From the NCBI GenBank assembly GCA_902805975.1, contig CADCUT010000109.1, forward strand, positions 1 through 35,872: a DNA stretch of 35,872 nucleotides. Reading direction: 5' to 3'. A model generated the notes under the pieces. It worked only from the letters and a program-made list of their open reading frames with translations, ran no database searches and was not told the origin of the DNA. How positions within the stretch are numbered: the first letter of the stretch is position 1; the number at the start of each line of letters is the position of its first letter. This stretch comes from an uncultured Rubrobacteraceae bacterium. Lineage in GTDB: Bacteria; Actinomycetota; Rubrobacteria; Rubrobacterales; Rubrobacteraceae. Both the position numbers and the translations under genes were made by a program. Below are positions 1 through 11,020 of the stretch, piece after piece.

Positions 1-55
1 GGGCGAGAAGGGTCAGGAAGGCTATCCAGACGTCCGGGCTCGTCAGCAGATCCAC
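1..55 (-). CDS. TerC-family integral membrane protein, N-terminus only (cut by window edge)
   Basis: Only 18 codons lie inside the window; the gene continues off the left edge. The visible peptide VDLLTSPDVWIAFLTLLA matches the start of TerC-family proteins: a short amphipathic segment with Pro and Trp running into the first membrane helix, just before the family's conserved acidic EIVLGIDN-type motif. TerC proteins are membrane proteins linked to metal (often Mn) export and tellurite resistance. I chose the GTG at 55 because a GAGGAGAGG Shine-Dalgarno lies about 11 bases upstream; an in-frame GTG at 67 sits too close to it. The family call rests on very little sequence. Confidence 0.55.
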   Translation of the reverse strand, partial: MDLLTSPDVWIAFLTLLA

Positions 56-59
56 TAGT

Positions 60-294
60 TGCCCCACCTCTCCTCTTCGCCGCTCGTGCCGTGGCCCCCA
101 ACACTACTACATACCACCCGTCGTCCCGCACGAGACCGCGCCGGTTACCGATCTCGCCAGCCCCCCGGGCCAGGCCCGACGGCGCGCCAGAACCCCCGAG
201 AGGAGAGGGATCGGGGGCCGAGCCGCGCCGGCCCTCAGGCGGAGGTCACGCGCCGCCGGATAATCGAAATCGCTGTGTGCCGCACGTTCTCAAC
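60..294. other. Intergenic region between GFA gene and terC-like gene
   Basis: No convincing gene is seen in these 235 bases. The region holds the hairpin at 193-217 and the Shine-Dalgarno of the left-edge gene. Because TerC genes are often preceded by a manganese (yybP-ykoY) riboswitch, I looked for its conserved GGGGAGUA and CAUAC-type segments on the minus strand and did not find them. Confidence 0.5.
193..217 (-). terminator. Hairpin downstream of the dnaE-GFA unit
   Basis: A perfect 7-bp inverted repeat (CCCCCGA at 193-199, TCGGGGG at 211-217) lies about 80 bases after the GFA stop codon. On the minus strand it is followed only by TTCT, so termination may be weak. The position fits the end of the dnaE-GFA transcript. 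Confidence 0.45.
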
Positions 295-783
295 CTACGC
301 GCTCGGCGGGCCGGAAGAGGATCCCGGCACAGAGTCAGGCCCGTAGGCCGCGCGCCATCTCGCCACGAACTCCTCGTCGTCCTCCGTGCGCTCGCGGGGA
401 AGCCCGTCGTCGGTAAAGAAGGGCCCCACGATGCTCTCGGAGCCGAAGTGCTCCACGGGACGCAACAGACCAGGCTCGTCTAAGCTCCCGACGGTGAGGT
501 CCATCTTCTCCCCGTCGTCCAGGTACTCGAACGTCAGCGGCGTGCCGCACTCCCGGCAGAAGCCGCGGCGCGCGATCTCCGAGGACTTGTAGTAGGCCGG
601 TTCGCCCCTCTCCCACCGCAACTCCCGCCTACCGACCGCGACGAACGCCGCGAACAGGTTACCGAGGGCCTTCTGGCACATCCGACAGTGGCAGTAGTAC
701 GCGTCTGTGCTCGCGGTCCGCGCCTCATAACGCACAGCCCCGCACTGGCACCCACCCTGCACGGTCAACGTCTCTTCGCCCAA
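295..783 (-). CDS. GFA/CENP-V family zinc-binding protein
   Basis: This 162-aa protein has the cysteine pattern of the GFA (glutathione-dependent formaldehyde-activating enzyme-like) fold: CQCG at 12-15, CHCRMC at 31-36 and CRECGT at 76-81, followed by a TVGSLDEP segment typical of the family. The family binds one or two structural zincs; a few members bind S-hydroxymethyl-glutathione adducts, but most have no proven substrate, so I do not assign a reaction. The TTG start at 783 has a GGGAGG Shine-Dalgarno four bases upstream. The gene lies 51 bases downstream of dnaE on the same strand, probably in the same transcript, with a heptamer tract (804-838) in the gap. Confidence 0.85.
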   Translation of the reverse strand: MGEETLTVQGGCQCGAVRYEARTASTDAYYCHCRMCQKALGNLFAAFVAVGRRELRWERGEPAYYKSSEIARRGFCRECGTPLTFEYLDDGEKMDLTVGSLDEPGLLRPVEHFGSESIVGPFFTDDGLPRERTEDDEEFVARWRAAYGPDSVPGSSSGPPSA

Positions 784-803
784 AGATCCTCCCGAACAAA
801 TCT

Positions 804-838
804 CCTGAAACCTGGAACCCGAAGCCTGAGACCTCTAA
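804..838. repeat. Heptamer tract H1 at the dnaE stop codon
   Basis: Five consecutive 7-mers can be read on the plus strand: CCTGAAA, CCTGGAA, CCCGAAG, CCTGAGA, CCTCTAA. The dnaE stop codon (complement of cta, 835-837) lies inside the last unit. The same degenerate heptamer recurs at several other gene ends in this window. Confidence 0.75.
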
Positions 839-3800
839 GACACCTGCTCCATCTCCGGCTCGGGGGGCGGCGCGGCCTCCCTCCTCGCGTACGAGAGGCA
901 CCTGGGGCCGAGGATCTGCTTCAGCTCCGCGTGCAGATCCGAGGAGTCCTCCACGTCGAAGACGCGCTCTTCCAGGCCATCGCCCGGGGATACGAGGAAG
1001 ACGGGGCTTGCGCCCGGGTGCTTCGCGAGCAGGCCGAACGCCTCCTCGGCGGACGCCCTCGGCAGCCCGACAAAGCAGGAGGCGTCGAGGTAGACGGGGT
1101 CGGGGCCGGGCTCGAGGTGGAGCTCCTCCATCTCCATGGCGATGATGCGCGGGATGCCCTCCTTGCGCTCCACACGCCCCTTGACCTTGAGCACGGCGTC
1201 CTCGCGCACGCACTCTGCGCACTTGGCAAAGACCCTCGGGAAGACCATCACCTCCGCAAGACCGCGGGTGTCGTCGAGCTGGAGCATGCCCATCATGTCG
1301 CCCTTGCGCGTCGTGTTCGTCCTGACGCTCGTCGCGAGCCCCCCCACCCACACCATCGCCCCGTCCCTGCAATGGTCGAGGTCGGAGACGGTCGTGTCCG
1401 TGTGCTTCTTGAGCTTGTGCAGCACGGGCCGCAGGGGGTGGTCCGAGACGTACAGACCTAAAGTCTCCTTCTCCCACTCCAGCGTCTCGCGGCGGTCGTC
1501 CTCGATCTCCGGGAACACGGGCTTCGGCGGCGCTATCTCGGCGTCGTCGAACATCGAGAACTGGTCCTCGCAAGCCCCCTTGAGACCCTTCGTAGACCGC
1601 TCGACGGCCTTCGCGTGCACGGCGACCATGGCAGACCGCGAGGGGCCGACGTTGTCGAAGGCGCCGCACTTTATGAGCGACTCGATGGTGCGCTTGTTGT
1701 AGGTCGAGCAGTCGACCCGCTCGCAGAAGTCGAAGATGTCGGCGAAGGGGCCGCCCGCCTCCCGCGCGGCCTGTATCGCCTCTACCGTGTTCTCCCCGAC
1801 GTTCTTTACCGCAGACAGCCCGAACCTTATGGTGTTCCCCACGACCGTGAACCGGCGGCCGCTCTCGTTCACGTCCGGCGGCAGCACCTCTATCTTCATC
1901 GCCCGCGCCTCGGCCACGTACTGCGGCACCCGGTCTTTGGTGTTCATGACGCTGCTCATGAGCGCCGCCATGTACGCCTCGGGGTAGTGGGCCTTGAGGT
2001 ACGCGGTCTGGAAGGCGAGAAACGAGTAGCACGCGCTGTGGCTCTTGTTGAACGAGTAGCCGCCGGCCTTCTCCATCCAGTTCCAAAGCTCGTCGGCGAC
2101 GTCCGGGGAGACGTCGTTCGCCGTGCAGCCCTCCATGAACTTGTCTTTCAGGGTGGCGAGCATCGCCGCGTTCTTCTTGCCGATGGCCTTGCGCAGCGTG
2201 TCCGCCTGGCCCGGGGTGAAGCCGCCGAGGAGCTTGCTGATCTCCATGAGCTGCTCTTGGTACGCCGCGACCCCGTACGTCGGCTCCAGAATGGGCTTCA
2301 AGCGCTCGTCGCGGTAGTCGACGCTCTCTGGGTCGTGCTTGCCCTTCTTGAAGGTCGGGATGTAGTCCATAGGTCCCGGCCGGTACAGCGCGTTCAGCGC
2401 GACGAGGTCGTCGAAGCGGTCCGGGCGGACCTCCTGGAGCATCCGCTGCATCCCCCCGGACTCGAACTGGAAGACCCCGAACGTGTCGCCGCGGGCAAAC
2501 ATCTTCAAGGTCTTCTCGTCGTCGAGCGGGATGTTCTGGATGTCCACCTCCTCGCCCGTGTTCTGCCGGATCGTCTCCAGCGTCTCCTCTATGACGTCGA
2601 GGTTGCGCAGGCCCAGGAAATCCACCTTGAGCAAGCCCAACGCCTCCACGTCGCTCATCGGGTGCTGGACCATGACGGAGTCGGTGTCCTTGACGCGCTG
2701 GAGGGGAACGATATCCGTGAGGCGTTCTTCCGAGATCACGACGCCGGCTGCGTGGGTGCCGGCGTGGCGGGCGAAGCCTTCTATCTCGAAGGCCGTGTCG
2801 AGGACCTCCCTGGCGCCCTCGTTGCCGTTGACGAACTGGATGATCTCGCGGGCCTGCCCCGGGTGCTTCTCCCCCGCCACGTACGCGCCGTCCGGCCCCT
2901 GCGTCAGCACGTCGCGCAAGGTCGTGCCGACGGGCTTGTCCGGGATAAACTTGGCGAGCTTGTCGGTGTCGGAGTACGGGTACTGGAAGATGCGCCCGGA
3001 GTCCCTGATGGCAGCCTTGGCGCCGATGGTCCCGAAGGTGATGATCTGGGCGACGTGCTCCCATCCGCCGTACTTGTCCGTGACGTACTTCATCACCTCG
3101 GAGCGCCCGGAGACCGAGAAGTCTATGTCCACGTCCGGCATGTTGATCCGGTCGGGGTTCAAGAACCGCTCGAACAGCAACGAGTAGTGCAGGGGGTCGA
3201 GGTCCGTGATCCCGAGGGCGTAGGCCACGATGGACCCGGCGGCCGACCCGCGCCCGGGCCCGACCGCGATCTTCCGATCCTTCGCGTACTTGACGAAGTC
3301 CCACACGATAAGGAAGTAGTCGGCGAACCCCATCTTCCCGATGGTCGAGAGCTCGAACTCCAGGCGCCCCTGCACCTCGGTCCCCCTCGCCCGCTCCCCA
3401 TACCGCGCCCGTAGCCCCCGCTCGCACTGCTCGCGCAGGTACTGGTCGGCCGTGTACCCCTCGGGTTTCGGGAAGTTGGGCAGCCTGGTCTTGCCGAGCT
3501 CTATGCCGATGTCCTCGACGCTCTCGACGACCTTGAGGGTATTCGAGAGCGCCTCGGGCTGGTCCGGGAAGATGCGGGCCATCTCCTCGATGCTCTTGAC
3601 GTAGAATTCCTCGCCGTGAAAGCGCATCCGGTTCTGGTCGTTAAAGAACTTGCCCGTGCCGATGCACAGGAGCGCGTCGTGCATCTTGGCGTCGTGCTTG
3701 GTGGTGTAGTGGGAGTCGTTGGCGGCGATCAGGTCGAGGCCGGTCTCCTTGTGCAGCTTTACGAGCCCCTCGTTGACCCGCCGCTGCTCGGGAATGCCGT

Positions 3801-4326
3801 GGTCCTGCATCTCGAGGTAGACGGCGTCGAAGATCTCACCGTACTCGTTGAGCAACCCCCGCGCCTCGTCCAAGCGCCCCTCGAGGATCCGGGTCGGCAC
3901 CTCGGCGGAGAGGCACCCGGAGAGGCAGATGATGCCCTCCCCGTGCTTCCTGAGCGTCTCCATGTCCACGCGCGGCTTGTAGTAGAAGCCTTCGAGAAAA
4001 CCCGCCGTAGAGAGCTTCATCAGGTTCCTGTACCCGGCTGCGGTCCGGGCGATGAGCGTCAGGTGGTAGTAGGGGGCGCGGCTCCGGTCGCGCCTATCGG
4101 CGGTGACGTAGACCTCGCACCCGACGAGCGGCTTGATGCCGGCGTCCTTGGCCTCCTTGTAGAACCGGACGGCCCCGTACATCACCCCGTGGTCCGTGAG
4201 CGCAAGCCCCGGCATGTTCTGCTCTTTGGCGAAGGAGACGAGGTCTTTGATGCGGCTCGCCCCGTCGAGCATCGAGTACTCCGAGTGACAGTGCAGGTGC
4301 GCGAAAGCGCCCGACCCTCCCGACAA
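835..4326 (-). CDS. dnaE: DNA polymerase III alpha subunit
   Basis: This is the replicative polymerase catalytic subunit, 1163 aa, normal for DnaE1. An N-terminal PHP domain begins with HLHCHSEYSMLDG (about residue 9). The polymerase core carries GPGRGSAAGS (about 355) and the catalytic PDVDIDFS motif (about 395). A helix-hairpin-helix region follows, then an OB-fold around residue 980 and a short C-terminal domain. The TTG start at 4326 is supported by a GAGGGAGG Shine-Dalgarno just upstream. A good promoter lies at 4416-4445. The stop codon is embedded in heptamer tract H1. The long open frames antisense to this gene are shadows of its GC-rich codons. Confidence 0.97.
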   Translation of the reverse strand: MSGGSGAFAHLHCHSEYSMLDGASRIKDLVSFAKEQNMPGLALTDHGVMYGAVRFYKEAKDAGIKPLVGCEVYVTADRRDRSRAPYYHLTLIARTAAGYRNLMKLSTAGFLEGFYYKPRVDMETLRKHGEGIICLSGCLSAEVPTRILEGRLDEARGLLNEYGEIFDAVYLEMQDHGIPEQRRVNEGLVKLHKETGLDLIAANDSHYTTKHDAKMHDALLCIGTGKFFNDQNRMRFHGEEFYVKSIEEMARIFPDQPEALSNTLKVVESVEDIGIELGKTRLPNFPKPEGYTADQYLREQCERGLRARYGERARGTEVQGRLEFELSTIGKMGFADYFLIVWDFVKYAKDRKIAVGPGRGSAAGSIVAYALGITDLDPLHYSLLFERFLNPDRINMPDVDIDFSVSGRSEVMKYVTDKYGGWEHVAQIITFGTIGAKAAIRDSGRIFQYPYSDTDKLAKFIPDKPVGTTLRDVLTQGPDGAYVAGEKHPGQAREIIQFVNGNEGAREVLDTAFEIEGFARHAGTHAAGVVISEERLTDIVPLQRVKDTDSVMVQHPMSDVEALGLLKVDFLGLRNLDVIEETLETIRQNTGEEVDIQNIPLDDEKTLKMFARGDTFGVFQFESGGMQRMLQEVRPDRFDDLVALNALYRPGPMDYIPTFKKGKHDPESVDYRDERLKPILEPTYGVAAYQEQLMEISKLLGGFTPGQADTLRKAIGKKNAAMLATLKDKFMEGCTANDVSPDVADELWNWMEKAGGYSFNKSHSACYSFLAFQTAYLKAHYPEAYMAALMSSVMNTKDRVPQYVAEARAMKIEVLPPDVNESGRRFTVVGNTIRFGLSAVKNVGENTVEAIQAAREAGGPFADIFDFCERVDCSTYNKRTIESLIKCGAFDNVGPSRSAMVAVHAKAVERSTKGLKGACEDQFSMFDDAEIAPPKPVFPEIEDDRRETLEWEKETLGLYVSDHPLRPVLHKLKKHTDTTVSDLDHCRDGAMVWVGGLATSVRTNTTRKGDMMGMLQLDDTRGLAEVMVFPRVFAKCAECVREDAVLKVKGRVERKEGIPRIIAMEMEELHLEPGPDPVYLDASCFVGLPRASAEEAFGLLAKHPGASPVFLVSPGDGLEERVFDVEDSSDLHAELKQILGPRCLSYARREAAPPPEPEMEQVS

Positions 4327-4415
4327 AAGCCCTCCCTCGCTCGTGCTCCCGGCGACGCCCGGAAAGGACGCCGCCGGTCGCCTGTTCTCCCCGTCGATCC
4401 ATCCTCGACCCGGCT

Positions 4416-4445
4416 ACTATACGAGACGACCCCACCGGCTGGCAA
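4416..4445 (-). promoter_or_regulatory. Predicted promoter of dnaE
   Basis: On the minus strand a -35 TTGCCA (4445-4440) is separated by 18 bases from a -10 TATAGT (4421-4416), a good match to the housekeeping sigma consensus. It lies about 90 bases upstream of the dnaE start. Confidence 0.6.
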
Positions 4446-4495
4446 GGCCACCTGAAGTAGAAGGTGAGGCTAATTTTGCAGGACTTTTCAGAGGA

Positions 4496-4674
4496 GATTT
4501 CAGGTCACAGGTTTCAGGTTTCAGCTAGATATGCGGTGCGCAGCGGCGGCCCGTGGTCGCATATTGTGGTTTGAGGGAGAGTGTTTTAATCCCCCGATTA
4601 CGTTGTTCCGGAGAACGCCGGGCCGGTCGAAAGAAAATCTTCCCTGGTACCTGAAGCCTGATGCCTGAAACCTA
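4496..4674. repeat. Heptamer-bounded intergenic element A
   Basis: The left arm is GATTTCA, GGTCACA, GGTTTCA, GGTTTCA (4496-4523). The right arm is CCTGGTA, CCTGAAG, CCTGATG, CCTGAAA (4643-4670), the same heptamer in inverse orientation. Just inside the left arm is ATGCGGTGCGCAGCGG (4531-4546), which shares the ATGCGGTGCGC/GTGCGGTGCGC core with elements B and C. The right arm runs into the stop codon of the 82-aa gene. No reading frame inside is convincing. The 345-base gap from 4327 to 4671 otherwise holds only the dnaE promoter. Confidence 0.65.
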
Positions 4675-4920
4675 CTCTTCTTCGTCCTTCCACAGAAACC
4701 AGTTTATGGCGATCTGGGCGCTCAGGACGGCTAAGAGGAGTGCGAAGACGCCGTTCTGGAGGTCGTGGCTGTAGGCGGTGTAGACGACGAGGGCTGAGGA
4801 GATTGCGAGGGCTGCGACGACGAAGAGGAGGGTGACGCCGAGCACGGCGACACGGAAGGCCCGTCGGACGAGGCCCTCGCGGCGGGGTTCATTGTGCGGC
4901 AGGTCAGCGCCGCGGGCCAC
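4672..4920 (-). CDS. Small two-helix membrane protein, unknown
   Basis: I do not recognise this 82-aa protein. After a basic, polar N-terminus (about 22 residues) come two hydrophobic segments, about 24-48 (VAVLGVTLLFVVAALAIS) and about 56-76, and a charged KDEEE tail. This predicts a two-helix inner-membrane protein. The GTG start at 4920 lies 7 bases after the upstream FmdB-type gene, so the two are probably cotranscribed. The stop codon is directly followed by heptamer tract units on the minus strand (the right arm of element A). Confidence 0.65.
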   Translation of the reverse strand: MARGADLPHNEPRREGLVRRAFRVAVLGVTLLFVVAALAISSALVVYTAYSHDLQNGVFALLLAVLSAQIAINWFLWKDEEE

Positions 4921-4927
4921 GAGGGGA

Positions 4928-5245
4928 TCAGTCCTTTGATCCGGAGGATTTGGACGATGCCGCCGGCTTCTCCGCGGACTTCTCCGCGGACTTCTCCGCG
5001 GACTTCTTGTCCTTGGTGTCCGACTTGGAGTCGCCGTTGGTGGATGCGGCGGGCTCCTTGGGGCCCTTCTTGGAGCTGTAGTCCGTGGAGTAGAAGCCAG
5101 AGCCCTTAAAGGAGATGCCGACCGGCTGGAGGACCTTGCGGACCGGGGCCCCGCACTCGATGCAGGTGGTCAGGGGGTCGTCCGACATCTTCTGCATCAC
5201 GTCAAAGACGTGATCGTTCTCGCACTTGTACTCGTAGATCGGCAT
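4928..5245 (-). CDS. FmdB-family zinc-ribbon protein with Lys/Ser/Glu-rich tail
   Basis: This 105-aa protein starts MPIYEYKCENDHVFDV and continues with SDDPLTTCIECGAPVRKV, the small FmdB/CxxC-type regulatory zinc ribbon. The first knuckle is C8-x3-H12 rather than CxxC; the second is CIEC (28-31). The family motif KGSGFYSTDY follows. The last 40 residues are low-complexity and charged, with three SAEK units encoded by a 12-base tandem repeat. Function in this family is poorly known; transcription regulation was proposed for FmdB itself. The ATG start is shared with all family members. Confidence 0.8.
   Translation of the reverse strand: MPIYEYKCENDHVFDVMQKMSDDPLTTCIECGAPVRKVLQPVGISFKGSGFYSTDYSSKKGPKEPAASTNGDSKSDTKDKKSAEKSAEKSAEKPAASSKSSGSKD
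4967..5005. repeat. 12-bp tandem repeat inside the FmdB-type gene
   Basis: Plus-strand unit GACTTCTCCGCG is repeated about three times in register with the reading frame, giving SAEK-SAEK-SAEK. A slippage-prone coding microsatellite in the disordered tail. Confidence 0.7.
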
Positions 5246-5310
5246 CCGGCCTCCATCTGACAGCTCGCAACGGAGGGAATTATACCGCCCGGGGGATGTT
5301 TGGTCCGCCG

Positions 5311-5589
5311 CTACTCGGGACGGCGGCGCGGGTCGAGCTCGCCGGAGTCGAAGTCCTGCCGCATGTTCTCGTGGGCCGTTTCGAGGAGCTTGGGGTTCTG
5401 CAGGATCTCCTCTACCTCTGCCGGCGAGGCGTTGCGGCGCACGTACTCCTCTTGCGTCACCTCACGCAGGGTGGCACCCTCCCCGATCCTGTGCACGATG
5501 TACCCGATGACCCTCTCCTCCCGCGCGGAGCGCTTGTTCGTGCTGAACAACCGCTGCCAGAAGGACCGTTTCTCCTGCTCCTCAGCCAT
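5311..5589 (-). CDS. Conserved-looking small protein, unknown
   Basis: A 92-aa soluble, charged protein (starts MAEEQEKRSFWQRLF) with no motif I recognise and no membrane segment. The central part, EERVIGYIVHRIGEGATLREVTQEEYVRR, looks like a compact helical domain followed by a conserved-looking EVEEILQNPKLLE helix. It has its own strong promoter at 5640-5669 with a leader of about 45 bases. The ATG start at 5589 has an AGGAG-type ribosome site just upstream (gaGAGGAGtacggtc). Coding pressure is supported by GC-rich third positions and a promoter, not by homology. Confidence 0.65.
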   Translation of the reverse strand: MAEEQEKRSFWQRLFSTNKRSAREERVIGYIVHRIGEGATLREVTQEEYVRRNASPAEVEEILQNPKLLETAHENMRQDFDSGELDPRRRPE

Positions 5590-5639
5590 GACCGTACTCC
5601 TCTCGCCCCGTCTCAGGGACAGCGCCCGCCACGGCCTTC

Positions 5640-5669
5640 AGTATAGCGAGTCGGGGAGCCCGGTATCAA
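5640..5669 (-). promoter_or_regulatory. Strong predicted promoter of the 92-aa gene
   Basis: The minus strand reads -35 TTGATA (5669-5664), an 18-base spacer and -10 TATACT (5645-5640). This is among the closest matches to the sigma-70-type consensus in the window. The predicted transcript starts near 5633. Confidence 0.65.
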
Positions 5670-5908
5670 AAACCGCGCCCCCCGACGCCAAATCTCCGGG
5701 TCATGCCCCGTCGACCGGTGAACCCGACGCCGGGGCGGCTCCCAGGGAGGTGAACGTCCGCGCGAGCCCGGGCCACTTCGTCGCACGGTGCCTCGCCCAA
5801 GCGCAGGCAGGAGGCACCTGCCAGAGAGGGTAGCGGGAAGATCCGAGCCCCCTCCCCGCGCATCAGCCCTTATACGTGCTGGCAGCAGAGGTTCTCAGAA
5901 CGCGGACA
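5670..5908. other. Gene-free stretch with two mutually exclusive hairpins
   Basis: No convincing gene lies between the promoter at 5640 and the GNAT stop. A perfect 8-bp inverted repeat (GGTGCCTC 5787-5794, GAGGCACC 5811-5818) overlaps a second one (GGCAGG 5806-5811, CCTGCC 5817-5822). Both cannot form at once. The element lies downstream of the asd-GNAT transcript and upstream of the 5640 promoter, so it may simply be a terminator region. Confidence 0.4.
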
Positions 5909-6394
5909 TCAAGCGCCGGAGGCGAGATCTTCCAGGGCCGTCCCTGAGATCCGGTACACCGTCCAGTCGTCCATCGGGACGGCGCCGAGCTTTCTGTAGA
6001 ACCCTATCGACGGCTCGTTCCAGTCGAGCACCCACCATTCGAGCCGTCCGCAGTCGCGCTCCCTGGCGAGCCGCGCCAGGCGGACCAGCAGTTTTCTCCC
6101 GATCCCGGCGCCCCGGAACTCGGGCTTCACGTAGAGGTCTTCAAGGTAGATTCCGGGCTTGCCGAGGAACGTCGAGAAGTTGTGGAAGAAAAGCGCGAAG
6201 CCGGCCGGGGCACCGTTATGCTCGGCGATCAGGACCTCCGCGTACCGGCGCCCTCCGAAAAGGTTCTCCCGCAACCCCTCCTCGGTAGCCACGACCTCGT
6301 CGGAGAGCCTCTCGTACTCGGCGAGCTCGCGGACGAGCGAGAGGATGAGCGGGACGTCTTCTCCGGTAGCTTCCCGGATCCGGGTTCCGGCCAC
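5909..6394 (-). CDS. GNAT acetyltransferase, SAT-like (diamine/thialysine acetyltransferase type)
   Basis: A 161-aa GNAT-fold protein. The acetyl-CoA loop is in PEFRGAGIGRKLL, preceded by GKPGIYLEDLYV. The C-terminal RLEWWVLDWNEPSIGFYRKLGA segment and DDWTVYRI closely match the spermidine/spermine N1-acetyltransferase (SSAT)-like bacterial family. Members acetylate polyamines or thialysine, but the true substrate here is unknown. The GTG start at 6394 lies only 6 bases after asd, so it is the last gene of the metX operon. Linkage to the aspartate pathway may be only positional. Confidence 0.85.
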   Translation of the reverse strand: MAGTRIREATGEDVPLILSLVRELAEYERLSDEVVATEEGLRENLFGGRRYAEVLIAEHNGAPAGFALFFHNFSTFLGKPGIYLEDLYVKPEFRGAGIGRKLLVRLARLARERDCGRLEWWVLDWNEPSIGFYRKLGAVPMDDWTVYRISGTALEDLASGA

Positions 6395-6400
6395 CCTGGG

Positions 6401-7366
6401 CTAGACTCGGACGCCGACGAGCTCTTCGGCGATCTGAACGGCGTTTGTGGCAGCGCCCTTGAGCAGGTTGTCCGAGACGCACCAGTACTGCACGACGTTG
6501 CCCTCGACCCGCACCCGGCCAACGAACGTGTTCGGGTCGCCGGCGGCCTCGAGCGGCGTCGGGAAGTCGTCGGCATCGCCGGAGAAGGTTACGCCGGGGG
6601 CGGAGGAGAACGCTTCGAGGACCTCTTCGAGGCTGGTCTCCCGCGCGAGTTCGACGTAGACGCTCTCGGAGTGGCCCGTGTGGACGGGGATGCGGACCGC
6701 TGTCGCGTGGACCTCGAGGTCTGGGAGGCCCATGATCTTGCGCGTCTCCAATCGCATCTTGGTCTCTTCTGTCGTGTACCCGTCGTCACCCACACCCCCG
6801 ATGAGCGGGATGGCGTTGCGGTCTATGGGCTTCGGGTAGACGCCCTCGCGCCCGTCTTCGAGCGCCTCCACCCCGCCGCGGCCCGAGCCGGAGACCGCCT
6901 GGTAGGTCGAGACGACCACCTTCTCGAGGCCGAACTCGCGGGCGAGCGGGGCGAGCGTGACGACCATCTGGATGGTGGAGCAGTTGGCGTTGGCGATCAG
7001 GCCCTCGTGGTCCTTGGCCGCCTGGGCGTTGACCTCGGGCACGACGAGCGGCACGTCCGGGTCGAGCCTGAAGTCGCTGCCGTTGTCTATGACGACTGCG
7101 CCCCTGGAGATCGCCTCCCCCGCGAGCTGGACCGCGGCGCCCTTCTCGCCCTCGGTGCCGGCGAAGAAGGCGATATCAACGCCCTCGAACGCCTCGGGCT
7201 CCGCCACCCCGACCTCGAAAGGCTCGCCGGCGAGCGTCGCGGTCCTCGCGCTGCGGGCGAGTATTCGAAGGTCTTTGAGGGGGAAGTTCCGGCGTCCTAG
7301 CTCGGCGACGATCCGGTCCCCGACCAGCCCCGCTCCGACCACTGCTACCGTGTATCCTTCACCCAT
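6401..7366 (-). CDS. asd: Aspartate-semialdehyde dehydrogenase
   Basis: Reduces aspartyl phosphate to aspartate semialdehyde with NADPH, the branch point to homoserine and lysine. The ATG at 7366 (321 aa) has GGGAGG six bases upstream; a longer frame reaching 7495 is an artefact. The N-terminal Rossmann motif reads GAGLVG rather than the usual GATGxVG. The active-site cysteine is C129 in NANCST. The QAVSGSGRGG substrate loop and a late HTGHSE segment with the acid/base histidine are present. It lies 22 bases after hom, within the metX-to-asd operon. Confidence 0.95.
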   Translation of the reverse strand: MGEGYTVAVVGAGLVGDRIVAELGRRNFPLKDLRILARSARTATLAGEPFEVGVAEPEAFEGVDIAFFAGTEGEKGAAVQLAGEAISRGAVVIDNGSDFRLDPDVPLVVPEVNAQAAKDHEGLIANANCSTIQMVVTLAPLAREFGLEKVVVSTYQAVSGSGRGGVEALEDGREGVYPKPIDRNAIPLIGGVGDDGYTTEETKMRLETRKIMGLPDLEVHATAVRIPVHTGHSESVYVELARETSLEEVLEAFSSAPGVTFSGDADDFPTPLEAAGDPNTFVGRVRVEGNVVQYWCVSDNLLKGAATNAVQIAEELVGVRV

Positions 7367-7388
7367 CTTAGGCCTCCCTTTCTGTCTA

Positions 7389-8458
7389 TCAGTCGTCTTG
7401 CAGCGCCCTGTGGGCGATGTCCAGCAGGTCCCAGACAACGCCGCTCGCGGTGCGCTCCGGGCCGGCGCCCGGGCCGCGCACGGTGAGGGTAACATCCGAG
7501 TAGCGGCGCGTGCGGAAGTCGAAGACGTTCTCGGGACCGCTTATGGGTCCGAACGGGCTCTCGACCGGGGTCTCCGCGAGGCCCACCGACACGGAACCCT
7601 CCTTCGGTATGCGCGTCAGGTAGCGGAGCATGTGGCCCGGTTCCACCGCCGTCATGCGGGCGGCGAACGCCTCGTCGTGGTCGGGGAGGCGGGCCATGAA
7701 CTCGTCCAAGTCAACGTCTTCGAGGTCTTCGGGGACGAGGGACTCGTACGGGATCTCCCCGGGCTCGATAGAGCGACCCATCATGCGGGCGAGGATGATC
7801 GCCTTGCGGGCGACGTCGAGCCCCGAGAGGTCGTCGCGGGGGTCGGGCTCGGCGTAGTGGAGGTCCACCGCCTCGCGGACGGCTTCTGAGAAGGATCTCC
7901 CCGCCTCCACCGCGCTCATCACGAAGCCAAGAGTTCCGCTTGGACTGGCCTGTATCTCGAGGATCTCGTCACCCGTCTCGATCAGGCCACCTAGAGTCGA
8001 GATGATCGGCATCCCGGCGCCCACGGTGGCCTCGTGCCAGAGCCTGTCCGGCACCTCGTTGACGAGCCGCTCGTACTGGGCCGTGCTCCCCGAGAGCGGT
8101 CCCTTGTTGGAGAGCACGAGGTAGGACCCGTTCTCTATCCCGATCAGATCCAGATCAAACGTCCCCCCGTGCACCGCCACGTCCACCACGACCCGCGTAA
8201 ACCCCGGCTCGGGCTCCGAGCGCAGGACGTCCTCGAGCGGCTCGGTACCGAGGTCGGAGAGCCGACCGCCGTCCTCCTTGAGCCTGACGGCCTGGGGTAG
8301 CAAGTCCTCGCCGACGAGCGCCCCCGAGGTGTCGGAGACGGCCCGGTAGCGGACTTCGATGTTGCGGCGTTCGAGCCAGCGCTTGCGTTCTTCGAGCACG
8401 ATCTGGGCGACCGCGCGCCCTACGTGACCTAGGCCTATCTGGACGATCTCAAGCCGCC

Positions 8459-8462
<4 letters not shown>
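7389..8462 (-). CDS. hom: Homoserine dehydrogenase
   Basis: Makes homoserine from aspartate semialdehyde. This 357-aa protein has an NAD(P) motif GLGHVG (10-15), the catalytic EATVGAGMPII segment, and the family signature YAEPDPRDDLSGLDVARK. There is no C-terminal ACT domain, so threonine feedback through that domain is not expected. The TTG start overlaps the stop of the aspartate kinase gene by four bases (TTGA), implying translational coupling. It sits between the kinase and asd in the SAM-riboswitch operon, which points to supply of homoserine for methionine. Confidence 0.95.

Positions 8463-11010
<2,548 letters not shown>

Positions 11011-11020
<10 letters not shown>

Noticed and set aside
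60-294. Manganese riboswitch in front of the terC-like gene
   Set aside because: The conserved yybP-ykoY segments could not be found on the minus strand.
725-3427. Long second minus-strand frame and a 599-codon plus-strand frame across dnaE
   Set aside because: They are out-of-frame shadows of dnaE in high-GC DNA; their composition is Arg/Gly/Pro-rich and without motifs.
4967-5005. CRISPR-like short repeats
   Set aside because: These are 12-bp contiguous coding repeats without spacers.
6401-7495. Longer asd reading frame starting at 7495
   Set aside because: It would overlap hom by more than 100 bases; the ATG at 7366 has a good ribosome site and begins exactly at the Rossmann fold.
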